Shown: piece by piece, positions 1 to 8,706 of the stretch | How positions within the stretch are numbered: position 1 is the stretch's first letter | How the letters are laid out: the number at the start of each line of letters is the position of its first letter | Source: Jiella soli | GTDB taxonomy: Bacteria > Pseudomonadota > Alphaproteobacteria > Rhizobiales > Rhizobiaceae | Assembly: GCF_020615385.1 (NCBI RefSeq) | Contig: NZ_JAJAVB010000027.1 | Span: 62,001-126,000 of the forward strand | Direction: 5' to 3' | Length of the DNA stretch: 64,000 nt | Program-made: the position numbers and the translations under genes | Notes under the pieces: model-generated | The model's database searches: none | What the model saw: the letters and a program-made list of their open reading frames with translations, nothing else | Told to the model about the DNA's origin: nothing

Positions 1-552
1 GTCGTCGTGGCGATCAACCACTTCGTCTCCGACACCGAGGCGGAGATCGCGGCGCTGAAGGACGCCGTGGCAAGCCTCGGCGTCGAGGCGGTGCTGTGCA
101 AGCACTGGGCGATGGGCAGCGCCGGGATCGAGGAGCTTGCGGCGCGCGTCGCGGAACTCGCCGATGGCGGCGAGGCCGACTTCCGCCCGCTCTACCCGGC
201 TGAGATGCCGCTCTTCGAAAAGATCGAAACCATCGCCAAGCGCATCTACCGGGCCGGCGAGATCGTCGCCGACGAGAGCATCCGCCGGCAGCTGAAGGAA
301 TGGGAAGAGGCCGGGTACGGCGATCTGCCGATCTGCATGGCGAAGACGCAGTATTCCTTCACCACCGATCCCAATGTGCGCGGCGCGCCGAGCGGCCATT
401 CGCTTCCCGTCCGCGAGGTTCGCCTGTCGGCGGGCGCGGGATTCGTCGTCGCGATCTGCGGAGAGATCATGACCATGCCGGGATTGCCGCGCGTTCCCGC
501 GGCGCAGTCGATCACCCTCAACGAGGACGGCAATATCGAGGGGCTGTTCTGA
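1..552 (+). CDS. fhs: Formate--tetrahydrofolate ligase, C-terminal part (5' end outside window)
   Basis: The reading frame is open from base 1, so only the last ~183 residues are visible. They match the C-terminal part of formyltetrahydrofolate synthetase: a segment with [12 protein letters not shown], then [13 protein letters not shown], and near the end the PGLPRVPAA motif. The enzyme joins formate to tetrahydrofolate using ATP, giving 10-formyl-THF in the cytoplasm. Its stop codon overlaps the folD start (ATGA), so the two are translationally coupled and form a one-carbon pair: Fhs makes the formyl group and FolD interconverts it to methenyl- and methylene-THF. Confidence 0.95.
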   Translation, partial: VVVAINHFVSDTEAEIAALKDAVASLGVEAVLCKHWAMGSAGIEELAARVAELADGGEADFRPLYPAEMPLFEKIETIAKRIYRAGEIVADESIRRQLKEWEEAGYGDLPICMAKTQYSFTTDPNVRGAPSGHSLPVREVRLSAGAGFVVAICGEIMTMPGLPRVPAAQSITLNEDGNIEGLF

Positions 553-1445
553 TGGCCGCGAAGGTGATCGACGGAAAGGCGCTCGCCGCCAGGCTTCGCG
601 AGCGCGTCAAGGCGCATGTGACGCGCCTCGTGGAGGAACACGCGGTACAGCCGGGTCTTGCCGTCGTGCTCGTCGGGGAGAACCCGGCGAGCGAAGTCTA
701 TGTCCGCTCGAAGGGCAAGGCGACGAAGGAGGCGGGCATGAAGTCCGTCGAGCACAAGCTCGACGCGGCCACGTCCGAAGCCGATCTCCTGGCTCTGATC
801 GACAGGCTCAATCGCGACGCGACGATCCACGGCATCCTGGTCCAGCTGCCGGTGCCCGACCACATCGACGCGGACAAGGTGCTCGCTGCCATCGATCCGG
901 CGAAGGACGTCGACGGCTTCCACATCTCCAATGTCGGCCTGCTCGGAACCGGGCAGAAGGCGATGGTGCCCTGCACGCCGCTCGGATGCCTGATGATGCT
1001 GCGCGAGGAGCTCGGGAGCCTGTCGGGAATGGAAGCCGTGGTGATCGGCCGGTCGAACATCGTGGGCAAGCCGATGGCGCAGCTCCTGCTGAAGGACAGC
1101 TGCACCGTCACCATCGCCCATTCGCGCACCAGAGACCTGCCCGGCGTCGTCCGCCGCGCCGACATCGTGGTCGCCGCAGTCGGGCGGCCGACCATGGTGA
1201 CGGCACAGTGGATCAAGCCCGGCGCGACGGTCATCGACGTCGGCATCAACCGGATCGAGAAGGAAGACGGCGGCACCCGCCTCGTCGGCGATGTCGACTA
1301 TGAGGACGTCGCGAAGATCGCCGGCGCGATCACACCGGTGCCGGGCGGCGTCGGCCCGATGACCATCGCCTGCCTCCTCGCCAACACGGTGACGGCCTGC
1401 TGCCGCACGCACGGCCTCGCCGAGCCCGAAGGCCTCACCGCCTGA
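552..1445 (+). CDS. folD: Bifunctional methylene-THF dehydrogenase / methenyl-THF cyclohydrolase
   Basis: The 297-residue product has the usual FolD length. Visible signatures are the substrate-site lysine region [14 protein letters not shown] near residue 55, the stretch [13 protein letters not shown], the NADP-binding [16 protein letters not shown] and the C-terminal [15 protein letters not shown]. FolD oxidises 5,10-methylene-THF with NADP and hydrolyses the methenyl product to 10-formyl-THF. I chose the ATG at 552 because it overlaps the fhs stop codon; longer in-frame starts would run back through fhs. A hairpin terminator follows 30 bases after the stop. Confidence 0.97.
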   Translation: MAAKVIDGKALAARLRERVKAHVTRLVEEHAVQPGLAVVLVGENPASEVYVRSKGKATKEAGMKSVEHKLDAATSEADLLALIDRLNRDATIHGILVQLPVPDHIDADKVLAAIDPAKDVDGFHISNVGLLGTGQKAMVPCTPLGCLMMLREELGSLSGMEAVVIGRSNIVGKPMAQLLLKDSCTVTIAHSRTRDLPGVVRRADIVVAAVGRPTMVTAQWIKPGATVIDVGINRIEKEDGGTRLVGDVDYEDVAKIAGAITPVPGGVGPMTIACLLANTVTACCRTHGLAEPEGLTA

Positions 1446-1474
1446 CCCCGTTCGCCTCCCAAGCGAAGACCGGA

Positions 1475-1511
1475 AGCGGGCCGGGAAGGCGTCGATCCTT
1501 CCCGGCCCGCT
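1475..1511 (+). terminator. Hairpin terminator after folD
   Basis: A perfect 15-base inverted repeat (AGCGGGCCGGGAAGG with its complement) encloses a 7-base loop and is followed by a short T-rich stretch CTTCGTTTCG. It lies just downstream of folD and probably ends the fhs-folD transcript. Confidence 0.7.
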
Positions 1512-1746
1512 CTTCGTTTCGAGACCGGCGGAGCGGCTTTACCTCGCAGCGGCGAAACGCCGGGGATGATCGCGCCCAGTGCGTAGCGAATAACGGGCAG
1601 AAGTCAGCAGCGGCGGCCAACGCCCTGCGTGGCTCACGCACGCATATGCGGATGCCGCGACAAGCCGATGTTTCGCCGGCTCGCTGGCCGAGACACGGCA
1701 AGGCGAGTTCTCGAACTATCGAGTAAGCTGGGAAAATTCGAGGAAG
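1512..1746. other. Intergenic spacer between folD and the island edge
   Basis: I see no coding region that looks real here. It is chromosomal DNA that, before integration, lay downstream of the tRNA-Thr gene. The short ORFs crossing it have no recognisable family features. Confidence 0.5.
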
Positions 1747-1762
1747 TGGTGCCCCAAGCCGG
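1747..1762. repeat. Left attachment site copy (16-bp direct repeat of tRNA-Thr 3' end)
   Basis: The 16 bases TGGTGCCCCAAGCCGG are identical to 22851-22866, the 3' end (CCA, discriminator, acceptor strand and part of the T arm) of the tRNA-Thr gene on the minus strand. Only this piece of the tRNA is present; similarity stops right after it. This is the expected product of site-specific integration into a tRNA 3' end and marks the left edge of a ~21-kb island. Confidence 0.9.
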
Positions 1763-1776
1763 CTCATAGCATCCTG

Positions 1777-1832
1777 TTACGTCATTGATTTCAATGATTT
1801 TTCTCAAAACTCGTTACGTCAACCATACGTCA
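1777..1832. repeat. Candidate integrase arm-type repeats, left end
   Basis: Three copies of a TTACGTCA-type octamer occur at 1777-1784, 1814-1821 and 1825-1832 (the last begins with A). The same octamer, in both orientations, recurs next to the integrase at the other end of the island. Clusters of a short motif at both ends are typical of tyrosine-integrase arm binding sites. The identification is an inference from position and repetition. Confidence 0.55.
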
Positions 1833-1869
1833 GGCTACTTCAACATTCAGGTCCGAATTTTCAAGTGAG

Positions 1870-1899
1870 TGAGACGCCATGCTGTTTCATGGCGTCTCA
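1870..1899. terminator. Perfect 12-bp inverted repeat downstream of the repressor gene
   Basis: TGAGACGCCATG and its exact complement flank a 6-base spacer. It lies 8 bases past the stop of the minus-strand repressor gene and could be its terminator. The core TGAGACG also occurs near the right end of the island (about 22720 and 22785), so it may instead be a binding site for an island protein. Confidence 0.5.
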
Positions 1900-1906
1900 T
1901 GCTGTT

Positions 1907-2593
1907 TCAAAGCATGGCCTTGAGAGACTTGATTTTCGGGCATTCAATCCCGTGGATCGAAAGCCCCTCGCCGATGTCGCCCTTCATCTCGATATGAGCG
2001 CCCCGCTTGTTGCCGAATTTGGCGATGGCGGAGGTCGGGATGAAATGCAGAGTGAAGGCGAACTCGTCGTCGGTAGGCATGACGAGGATGACGTTGACGT
2101 GCTCGAAATCGTTCGGGGCGATGACCGTGGCCGACGAGCCCTTTACGGTGCCGAACGTCGCATAGATGCGAACGTTGAGACCGCCGATCACGACATAGAC
2201 ATTCACGCTGTCGCGCATCGGGTCTTTGTCGTCGGGCGTGGCAACGGTGACGCCCTGCGCGAGGAGCATCCCCGACAAGAGATTGACCGCCGCGTTTTGT
2301 GTCGCACCGACAACCTTGTGCGCGGTCTCAGGCGACGAGCCGAGCATCAGCCAAGCCGGATCGACCTTCAGGATTTCCGCGATCATCTTGTTTTTGTCTG
2401 CACGCGGGCGGCCCTCACCGGCCAGCCAACGCCGAACCCCCTCATTCGAAACGGAGGCGCCATAACGCTTCTGAAGCTGCTCGCTTATCCACGCCAGGCG
2501 GCCGCGATTGAGCGGCGGGCAAAGATCGCTATCGTCACACGCCTGAATCAGCCTCTTGGCGTAATCCGGCGAAATCACGGGGCGCTTGCTCAT
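1907..2593 (-). CDS. Phage-like XRE/HTH repressor
   Basis: The 228-residue protein starts with an N-terminal helix-turn-helix region (residues ~10-70: an acidic helix, then SVSNEGVRRWLAGEGRPRADK, then KMIAEILKVDPAWLMLG), the layout seen in phage CI-like and XRE regulators. The remaining ~150 residues form a hydrophobic, beta-rich domain that I do not recognise; no LexA-type Ser/Lys cleavage site is evident. It is divergently transcribed from the rightward operon beginning at 2783, as expected for the repressor of an integrated satellite element. Family-level assignment is good; the regulon is inferred. Confidence 0.8.
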   Translation of the reverse strand: MSKRPVISPDYAKRLIQACDDSDLCPPLNRGRLAWISEQLQKRYGASVSNEGVRRWLAGEGRPRADKNKMIAEILKVDPAWLMLGSSPETAHKVVGATQNAAVNLLSGMLLAQGVTVATPDDKDPMRDSVNVYVVIGGLNVRIYATFGTVKGSSATVIAPNDFEHVNVILVMPTDDEFAFTLHFIPTSAIAKFGNKRGAHIEMKGDIGEGLSIHGIECPKIKSLKAML

Positions 2594-2782
2594 CCGGTCT
2601 CCTTACGCGTGTCACTCAAAGAAGCTGCGGCACTCACAAGCTCCGGCCCCTCCCAAAGAATCAACCAATACTTGACATGCCACTAATTGGCTGCGATCTC
2701 GATTATCCCAAAAATCCAGTTCAAGGAAGTGTTGAAAGATGAATGACGGGATGCCATCGCGACACAAAATGGCAGCATCGAT
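2594..2782. promoter_or_regulatory. Divergent control region between repressor and replication operon
   Basis: This spacer must hold the promoters of both the leftward repressor and the rightward operon. It contains a consensus -35-like TTGACA at about 2674 inside an interrupted inverted repeat, CCAAT...ATTGG (about 2665-2690), a plausible operator. I could not place a convincing -10 box at ideal spacing, so promoter details are uncertain. Confidence 0.4.
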
Positions 2783-3592
2783 ATGAGCCGTATGGAAATT
2801 CTCGCGGATTGGCTGGCGCGGTCCGAATGGCAGGTCTGGGAAGCTGCAGCGCTGCTCGCCGGAATCTGCCCGGAACGTTCCCGAATGAGTAACGTGCAGG
2901 CTAACGATTGGGCCTGCTTGCCCGGCCGCAAGATCGAACGGCGCTGCGACATCTCAGAGGCTAAGTGGATCGATGCTCAAGTCGAGGACGAAATCGAGCG
3001 CAAACGCGGCCGGTTGATCAACGTCGTACCCGGCGGCGCAGATGCTGCAGAGTCTCCACAACAGATTTTGAAGCGGGCCAAAAGGGGAGACTTCCTGCCG
3101 GCGTGGCTCCAGGCAGCGCAGGACGATCCGGGGTGCCGTCAATTTCTGCCCACCGAACTTCGTCGCTCGCAGAAGCGGCCCTCGGTGAGCGAAGCGAACC
3201 AGGCGAAACGGAGGCAGCAGCTTGCAGACGATCCGAAGCAGCAGCTTCTCAATTTTACCGCTCGGGAGATCTTTGAGCGGATGGCGGCTGAAGATTTCCG
3301 CGACCAGCGAATTGCATTTCATCGGCGCATCAACGTTTCGAAGGTTGCGGAAAAAATACATGGCGAGCTGCAAGCCCGCGATCGCAAAAATGCGCCTAGC
3401 GATATTCGCGCAATAAGCAATCGCGTCAGCAAGTGGCTTAAGGGATTGGAAATGGAATCGGCCGACCGCAAATCGGAATCGACCCAGCCGAGGTCTATTA
3501 TCCCATTCGATTCATCGCGATCCTCTGCGTGTCACCACAGAGGACCAAATGATAATGAAACAAGGACAGACACCCCTACTCAACACTCGTGA
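2783..3592 (+). CDS. Hypothetical protein, first gene of the island's rightward operon
   Basis: The 269-residue product is charged, with an N-terminal MEILADWLARSEWQVWEAAALLAGICP segment that resembles a short helical domain found at the start of many mobile-element proteins. The middle is Lys/Arg/Gln-rich and has no recognisable domain. There is no signal peptide or membrane segment. Its 3' end overlaps the AlpA-like gene by 44 bases in another frame, which suggests coupled expression. The last ~40 residues are low-complexity and could reflect drift. Function unknown. Confidence 0.6.
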   Translation: MSRMEILADWLARSEWQVWEAAALLAGICPERSRMSNVQANDWACLPGRKIERRCDISEAKWIDAQVEDEIERKRGRLINVVPGGADAAESPQQILKRAKRGDFLPAWLQAAQDDPGCRQFLPTELRRSQKRPSVSEANQAKRRQQLADDPKQQLLNFTAREIFERMAAEDFRDQRIAFHRRINVSKVAEKIHGELQARDRKNAPSDIRAISNRVSKWLKGLEMESADRKSESTQPRSIIPFDSSRSSACHHRGPNDNETRTDTPTQHS

Positions 3593-3752
3593 GGCCGCAA
3601 ACTACCTTGGCCTTTCGGCTTCGTTTCTGACGAAGGTCCGCCTCAGGGCACCGGAGGCCAGCCCGCCATTCATCAGGATCGGCCGCGTCGTTCGCTACCC
3701 ACGCACGGGCCTTGAGAGCTTCATCGACTCGCACAAGGAGGGCGGACGATGA
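3549..3752 (+). CDS. AlpA/excisionase-like helix-turn-helix protein
   Basis: The 67-residue protein has the winged-helix layout of the HTH_17/AlpA group: LNTREAANYLGLSASFLTKVR, then a short wing ending IRIGRVVRYPRTGLESFID. Such proteins act as excisionases or as activators of the integrase in P4-like satellites. The start at 3549 is supported by AGAGGA five bases upstream. It overlaps its neighbours at both ends (44 bases upstream, ATGA-type overlap downstream), so it sits within a compact operon. Confidence 0.85.
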   Translation: MIMKQGQTPLLNTREAANYLGLSASFLTKVRLRAPEASPPFIRIGRVVRYPRTGLESFIDSHKEGGR

Positions 3753-4045
3753 ACGCTTCTGACAAGGCATTCTGGCGGATCTGGTGCCGCAAGCGCTCCG
3801 CACAGTTCATCTCCGAAGGCATGAAGCGCGCCGAGGCAAGGCGGCTTGCCCATCGAGAAGCTAAACGCCGGGCGGAACATGCGCGAACCGTGGGCTTGGA
3901 GACGGCTGCCAATGCCGCCGTCTGGGTTCTGAAGGAGGGTAAACGCTACACCATCCGCGTGTTCCAGTACGATAGCTCACTCATGTGCGTCGACTTCGAA
4001 GCGCAATTCTCCGATCCGCAGCGGTACCGCGCCGGAGTTAACTAA
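3749..4045 (+). CDS. Small hypothetical protein of the island replication operon
   Basis: The 98-residue product is basic at its N-terminal half (KRAEARRLAHREAKRRAEHAR) and ends with a beta-rich part. Its start codon overlaps the stop of the AlpA-like gene (ATGA), and the primase gene follows 67 bases later. I do not recognise a family. Position and overlap argue that it is a true gene of the operon. Confidence 0.6.
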   Translation: MNASDKAFWRIWCRKRSAQFISEGMKRAEARRLAHREAKRRAEHARTVGLETAANAAVWVLKEGKRYTIRVFQYDSSLMCVDFEAQFSDPQRYRAGVN

Positions 4046-4112
4046 CCCTCGGCTGATCACGAAGGTGAGTAGCTTCGCTCGCCGCTTATGTCAGCTAAAT
4101 AGAGAAAAAATC

Positions 4113-6521
4113 ATGAATGACCAGAGTAAGCTGGACGGCCTGCTAAAGCCGTCCGGTGAGACGCCTGCGCGCGTCCACATCTCCAAGTTCGGCAACCACA
4201 GGACAACGGCCGCACGGCGCGAGCGGCTTTCGAAAGACGAGATCTGCCAACTTCTGATGAATCATCGCGTCGGCCCGAAGGAAGGGTCGGCATGGTCGCC
4301 CGCCATCTTCACGAATGATCGGCGGGCCAACGGCAATGCCGAGGCGGCGTGCCTGGCCGTGCTTGACCTCGACCATAGCCAACTTTCTCCGAAGCTCGTC
4401 GCCAGAAGACTCCGGGAAAAGCACATTGCGGGAATCATATCCACCACTTGGTCACATTGCCTCGAGGACCCGTGCATGCGCGTTGTCGTATTTCCTAGGA
4501 CACCTTGGAGAGCCGCCGACTACGCGAGCCCGGGAAAGGCTAAAGTAGCTTTCGCCGCGGGTTTGAGGACTCTGGCCAAATGCCTCGGCCTCAAGATCGA
4601 TCTAAACGCCTTGGACCCCGCCCGCCTCTATTTCCTCCCACGCCATCAAGACGGTGCTACAGCAGATGCGATTTGGGTAGACGGAGGCGCTGTTGATGTT
4701 TGGCCGGCGTCTGGCGAATCCGATACTGGGGAACAAGCAGCCGGTGACAGCGAAGACGATGATGATTACGACGATCCTCTCGACCGTCTGTACACCGCCC
4801 CGGAGGAGATCGTTCGTTCCGCCATCACAGCAACGCGCAACGATGCTCGCTTCGACGAGCGCCGACGATGGCTGAAGCAGCTGGCAGCCATACAGAACAC
4901 ATTGGGAGAGGCTGGCCGAGACGCGGCGGAAGAGTGGTCGAAGAAATGGGAAGGCGGCGAGCACGATGATGAGGAGTTCGCACGCACTTGGAATTCGCTG
5001 GACACCAAATATCAAGGCCGCAAGGCCGGTATTGGCACGATCCTCGCCGAGGCAAAAACTGATGGCTGGGTCGATCCAAGAGGCACTAACCAGCATCTTT
5101 CGCAGGCTCGCTGCAGCGCGGACGAACGGGCAGCCGGCGGCGACATCTGGGCTGGTGTGCAGCACGCGAACCGGCTTCGCGGACATCGTCTCTACGAGTC
5201 GGCGTCGAGATGTTGGTGGCGCTGGACGGGGTTTCAATGGACTAGGCAAACGTCCGAGCAGGTGGCGGCCGATGCAAAGGAGACCAGCGCTCAACTCCTC
5301 AACGGCGCGGCCGGGAAGCTTGGCGCCGACGCGAGCGAACGTGAGCAACGACTTTACAAGGATCTGACGAAGCTGCATCGGACAAATGCGCGGCAGCAAG
5401 CTATGGTCGAGGCGGCCAGCTCCGAACCAGGGATGGCGGTAGGATCGCCGGCCGTTTTCGATGTCGATCTGGCCAACTTGGCCCTTCCGAACGGCATTCT
5501 GAATCTTCGTACAGGACAATTGAACGAGTCGCCGGCGTCTAGCAGCCTGGTCTCGAAGCTTGCCGGTACGCGCTTCATACCCGGCGCGGTCGCTCCCTTG
5601 TTTGATAAGTTCCTCCAAACGGCGCTGCCCAATGAGGAAATCCGCTCGTTCGTCCAAAGGACCGTCGGCTACACCCTGACCGGCTACGTGGACGAAGAAT
5701 GCTTCTTCGCCCTGCACGGCACGGGCGCCAACGGGAAATCCGTATTCGGAAACATTCTCCATGCCCTTTTGGGAGATTACGCAACGACGTCCGGGCCGGC
5801 GATGCTCACACGCAGCAAATCGGGCAACGAGGGAGAGCGTCTTGTTGCGGGGTTGCCAGGGAAGCGGATCTCTCTGGTGAATGAAACTGCCGTCGGCGAC
5901 CTGTGGGATTCGGAGCGTATGAAAACGCTAGCCTCACGTGAACCAATGACCGCCCGCTCCCTTTATCGCGAGCCGTTCGTCTTCATGCCGACGGCGAAGA
6001 TCTGGCTTCGGACGAACCACCTTCCCGGCTCACTGGATGCTGGCGATGGCTTTTGGCGGCGGATGATTGCCATTCCGTTTGCGCGGCAGGTACCACCCGA
6101 AGAGCGCATCCCAGATTTGGACCGCAGAATCATCGAGAGCGAGCTGCCTGGCGTTCTGAATTGGGCCCTTGAAGGCGCCCGAAAGTGGTTCGATGCCGGC
6201 CACAAGCTTAATCCACCGAACGAGATTCTTGCAGTCGTAAATGATTATCGTGAAGAAACTGATGTGCTCGGCATGTGGATCGAGGAGCGGACCAAGCCTG
6301 ACATCAACTGCCGCGTGCCCGTCCAAATGGCATGGCAGAATTACAAGGAGTATTGCGAAGAAAAGGGCATCAGCGCGGGATCAGGCTTCATCTTCTCGCG
6401 AGCGATGACCTCTCGCGGTATGGAGAGATCCAAATCACGCAAGAACGGCCGCCAGTACCAAGGCTTTCGCCTCAGATGGAGCTGGCCCAGCACGGATGAT
6501 AACGACGACGAATTCATTTGA
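4113..6521 (+). CDS. P4-family primase-helicase (prim-pol plus D5-like helicase)
   Basis: The 802-residue protein has an N-terminal prim-pol-like region (LAVLDLDHS, then a STTWSH strand, then DPARLYFLPRH, about residues 80-190). After a linker comes a D5-type superfamily 3 helicase with Walker A GTGANGKS (about 535-542), a conserved SLVNET and the IWLRTNHLP sensor-like segment. This architecture starts replication of P4-like satellites, integrative elements and some plasmids. I prefer the ATG at 4113 over the upstream GTG at 4065, which lacks a good ribosome binding site. It is the last gene of the rightward operon. Confidence 0.9.
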   Translation: MNDQSKLDGLLKPSGETPARVHISKFGNHRTTAARRERLSKDEICQLLMNHRVGPKEGSAWSPAIFTNDRRANGNAEAACLAVLDLDHSQLSPKLVARRLREKHIAGIISTTWSHCLEDPCMRVVVFPRTPWRAADYASPGKAKVAFAAGLRTLAKCLGLKIDLNALDPARLYFLPRHQDGATADAIWVDGGAVDVWPASGESDTGEQAAGDSEDDDDYDDPLDRLYTAPEEIVRSAITATRNDARFDERRRWLKQLAAIQNTLGEAGRDAAEEWSKKWEGGEHDDEEFARTWNSLDTKYQGRKAGIGTILAEAKTDGWVDPRGTNQHLSQARCSADERAAGGDIWAGVQHANRLRGHRLYESASRCWWRWTGFQWTRQTSEQVAADAKETSAQLLNGAAGKLGADASEREQRLYKDLTKLHRTNARQQAMVEAASSEPGMAVGSPAVFDVDLANLALPNGILNLRTGQLNESPASSSLVSKLAGTRFIPGAVAPLFDKFLQTALPNEEIRSFVQRTVGYTLTGYVDEECFFALHGTGANGKSVFGNILHALLGDYATTSGPAMLTRSKSGNEGERLVAGLPGKRISLVNETAVGDLWDSERMKTLASREPMTARSLYREPFVFMPTAKIWLRTNHLPGSLDAGDGFWRRMIAIPFARQVPPEERIPDLDRRIIESELPGVLNWALEGARKWFDAGHKLNPPNEILAVVNDYREETDVLGMWIEERTKPDINCRVPVQMAWQNYKEYCEEKGISAGSGFIFSRAMTSRGMERSKSRKNGRQYQGFRLRWSWPSTDDNDDEFI

Positions 6522-6951
6522 GGAGACGCAAGGGGACGCAAATTAGGCTCTCTTCAATTTCTCCTCATGAATCTCTTTGTCTAAGAGGAAATGTTCAACA
6601 AGTCCGAACGCGTCCCCAGGCGTCCCGCTTCTGCTGTTTGATTCTAGAAAAAAATCTCGAAACTGCCACAGACCACGCTCGGCGCTTCCCCCGGCACCAA
6701 CACCGTGAAAAGAAGGACCCGGAGCGACACGGCCAGACTTCAACCGCCCCTTGAGCCGCCACAGAGCCCCACAGACGCGGTTGCCGCAACCTATCAGTAG
6801 CGCCCCGGAAAGTTGTCTAAGTTTGGCGCCTTGCGTGATGTAGCGGAAGGTGGACACCTAAGAGTACCCCCGGCTCTTTCGGACATCGCTGCGGATCGGC
6901 CTGCGGATGTCGGGTAATAATCCTCGGCGGGATATTATTTTTCGGCCCTGT
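6522..6951. other. Spacer after the primase gene
   Basis: I find no credible gene between the primase stop and the IS5 remnant. Short ORFs on both strands have no family features. The first ~250 bases are lower in GC than the flanking chromosome. Confidence 0.45.
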
Positions 6952-7760
6952 CTACCGATCCGCTGTTGAGCACGCCGATTTCGGCGCCTTCTCCACTCGT
7001 GCGGGCGCACTTCGCCCCTGCTGCCAGACAAGGTGCGTGAGGTTGTAGGCCAGATTCGCCATTCCGATTTCCACCTCTGCGCGAACGATGTCGATGGTGC
7101 GGACGAACATCGCCATCGGGGCCGTCTGACGGGCGAAGTCATGTTCGGTCGCCGAGCGGATTCGCGAGCACCGGCCATTCGCCAGTGACGTCCTCTCGCT
7201 CCTCGCTCACACTTTTCAGCTTCAGGCGCTGGATGTCAGAGACGTAGCCGTTCTTCGTTTTTCTCCAGCCATTGCTCGTGCTTGGCCGATCGTTAGGCCG
7301 TATCCGCTTAAACCCGGCCCGGTGGTGGAGTGGTCGAGAACGTGGACGATCTGCGCGCCATCGTTGGCGGCGACGTTCGTGACCGTGAAGCCGCGGAGGA
7401 AGCCGTGCTGCCGACCGATGACCGCATCGTTCTTGTAGCCGAACGCCGGCACCACGATGTCGACTTCCCGCGGCTTGCCATCCGTCGCCGGCTTGGCCTT
7501 GGAGAACTCCACCGTCCACCGAGCATCGCGGTCCTTCTGCCTCAGCTTGGTGGGCTTGTTCTTCCAGCCATCCGGCACCTCACCGGCCTCAATAGCGGCC
7601 TTCTCATCCGCGGCGTTGCGCTGCTTCGGCGCGGTGTCAATTGTGCCGACGACGATTTGACCGCCCATCGCCATAGGTGCTCGCGGAACAGCCAGATCGT
7701 CCTCGCCTCCGGAACCCGGTCAGCCATCCGAGACGAGTATCTTGATCTATTGCTGGATCG
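6952..7760 (-). pseudogene. Decayed IS5-family transposase remnant
   Basis: Pieces of one transposase lie in three minus-strand frames. Near 7690-7730 is VPEARTIWLFREHL. From 7674 down come MAMGGQIVVGTID, KLRQKDRDARWTVEFSKA and FGYKNDAVIGRQHGFLRGF. Near 7240-7290 a shifted frame gives KNGYVSDIQR. Down to the stop at 6952 a further frame gives EHDFARQ, FVRTIDIVRAEVEIGMANLAYNL. This order matches IS5-type DDE transposases. The N-terminal part is missing, about 25 residues between REHL and MAMGG are deleted, and at least two frameshifts are present, so it cannot be active. I did not find intact terminal inverted repeats. Confidence 0.85.
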
Positions 7761-7863
7761 CCATGCTGCTATAAAGATCCCGCTTCCAGAGTTCAGCCGC
7801 CCCGCCTTCGGAATCGAGCAGCCTAGATTTGCGATGAGCGAGTGCATCGAAACTAACGAGCTA

Positions 7864-8706
7864 ATGAACTATCGACACGCATTTCATGCCGGCAACCACA
7901 CCGAAGTCTTCAAACATGCCGTGCTATCGATCGTCCTCGACATGCTGCGGCTCAAACCTCGTCCGTTCGCAGTCATCGACACGCATGCCGGCCTCGGCGT
8001 CTATGATCTGACATCACGCGAGGCGGCTCGGACCAACGAGAGGGCGGAAGGCGTGGAGCGTCTTGGAAACAGGGGCCTTCGGTCGGCGCCTGTCTATACC
8101 TCTTCTCTGGCGTCGACCAGGGCTGGGGCAGAGAACCTGTATCCGGGTTCTCCTGAGATCACACGCCTTGCGCTGCGCGGCTACGACCGGTTGATCCTAT
8201 GCGAGCTTCATCCTGAGGACGGGGAATCGTTGCGCCGGCGATACCGATCCGATCCGCGGGTTTCGGTCCACTTGCGCGACGGCTACGAGGCAATCGGCGC
8301 ACTCCTACCGCCTGCCGAGAGACGAGGACTGGTCTTCGTGGATCCCCCATTCGAGAAGACCGACGAGACGGGGGCGATCGGGAGAGCGCTCGTAAAGGGT
8401 TTTCGTCGCTGGGCGACCGGCATCTATATGGTCTGGTACCCAATCAAAGGATCCGAGAACGGAATGAAGATTGAGGCCGCAGCAATTGAGGCGGGCTTCA
8501 ACGACGTGCTCCGCGCCGAATTCTGCCCCTTCGTGCGAAGCGGACTGGAATTGGCGGGAAGCGGTCTCGTTATCTGCAACCCGCCGTGGACGCTCGACCG
8601 CAAGCTGCGGCAGCTCTGCGAGGAACTGTCGACGATCCTAGGCCACGGCGACGTCACATGGAGCGTCCGTCTCGCCTTTGACGAAGGGCGCGGCGAACAA
8701 TCCTAG
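7864..8706 (+). CDS. rlmJ: 23S rRNA (adenine-N6)-methyltransferase RlmJ homologue carried on the island
   Basis: The 280-residue product aligns along its whole length with RlmJ, which methylates A2030 of 23S rRNA with SAM. Signatures are NYRHAFHAGNHTEVFKHAVL at the N-terminus, the SAM site DTHAGLGVYDL, YPGSPEI, the catalytic DPPFE (DPPY in E. coli) and VICNPPWTLD near the end. The ATG at 7864 matches the family start; an in-frame ATG at 7833 is possible. RlmJ is normally a housekeeping gene, so its place here between an IS remnant and the nucleotide cluster is unusual. All key motifs are intact. Confidence 0.9.
   Translation: MNYRHAFHAGNHTEVFKHAVLSIVLDMLRLKPRPFAVIDTHAGLGVYDLTSREAARTNERAEGVERLGNRGLRSAPVYTSSLASTRAGAENLYPGSPEITRLALRGYDRLILCELHPEDGESLRRRYRSDPRVSVHLRDGYEAIGALLPPAERRGLVFVDPPFEKTDETGAIGRALVKGFRRWATGIYMVWYPIKGSENGMKIEAAAIEAGFNDVLRAEFCPFVRSGLELAGSGLVICNPPWTLDRKLRQLCEELSTILGHGDVTWSVRLAFDEGRGEQS

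Noticed and set aside
246-1412. 388-codon minus-strand ORF over fhs and folD
   Set aside because: It is the antisense shadow of two genes with strong family motifs in GC-rich DNA.
1865-2686. Long plus-strand ORF (273 codons) opposite the repressor
   Set aside because: Its translation has no family features and is antisense to the HTH-containing repressor gene, which has clear HTH residues and a proper control region.
7330-7863. Upstream extension of the rlmJ frame
   Set aside because: The open frame runs back through the IS5 remnant on the other strand. The RlmJ family starts at the MNYRHAFH sequence at 7864.
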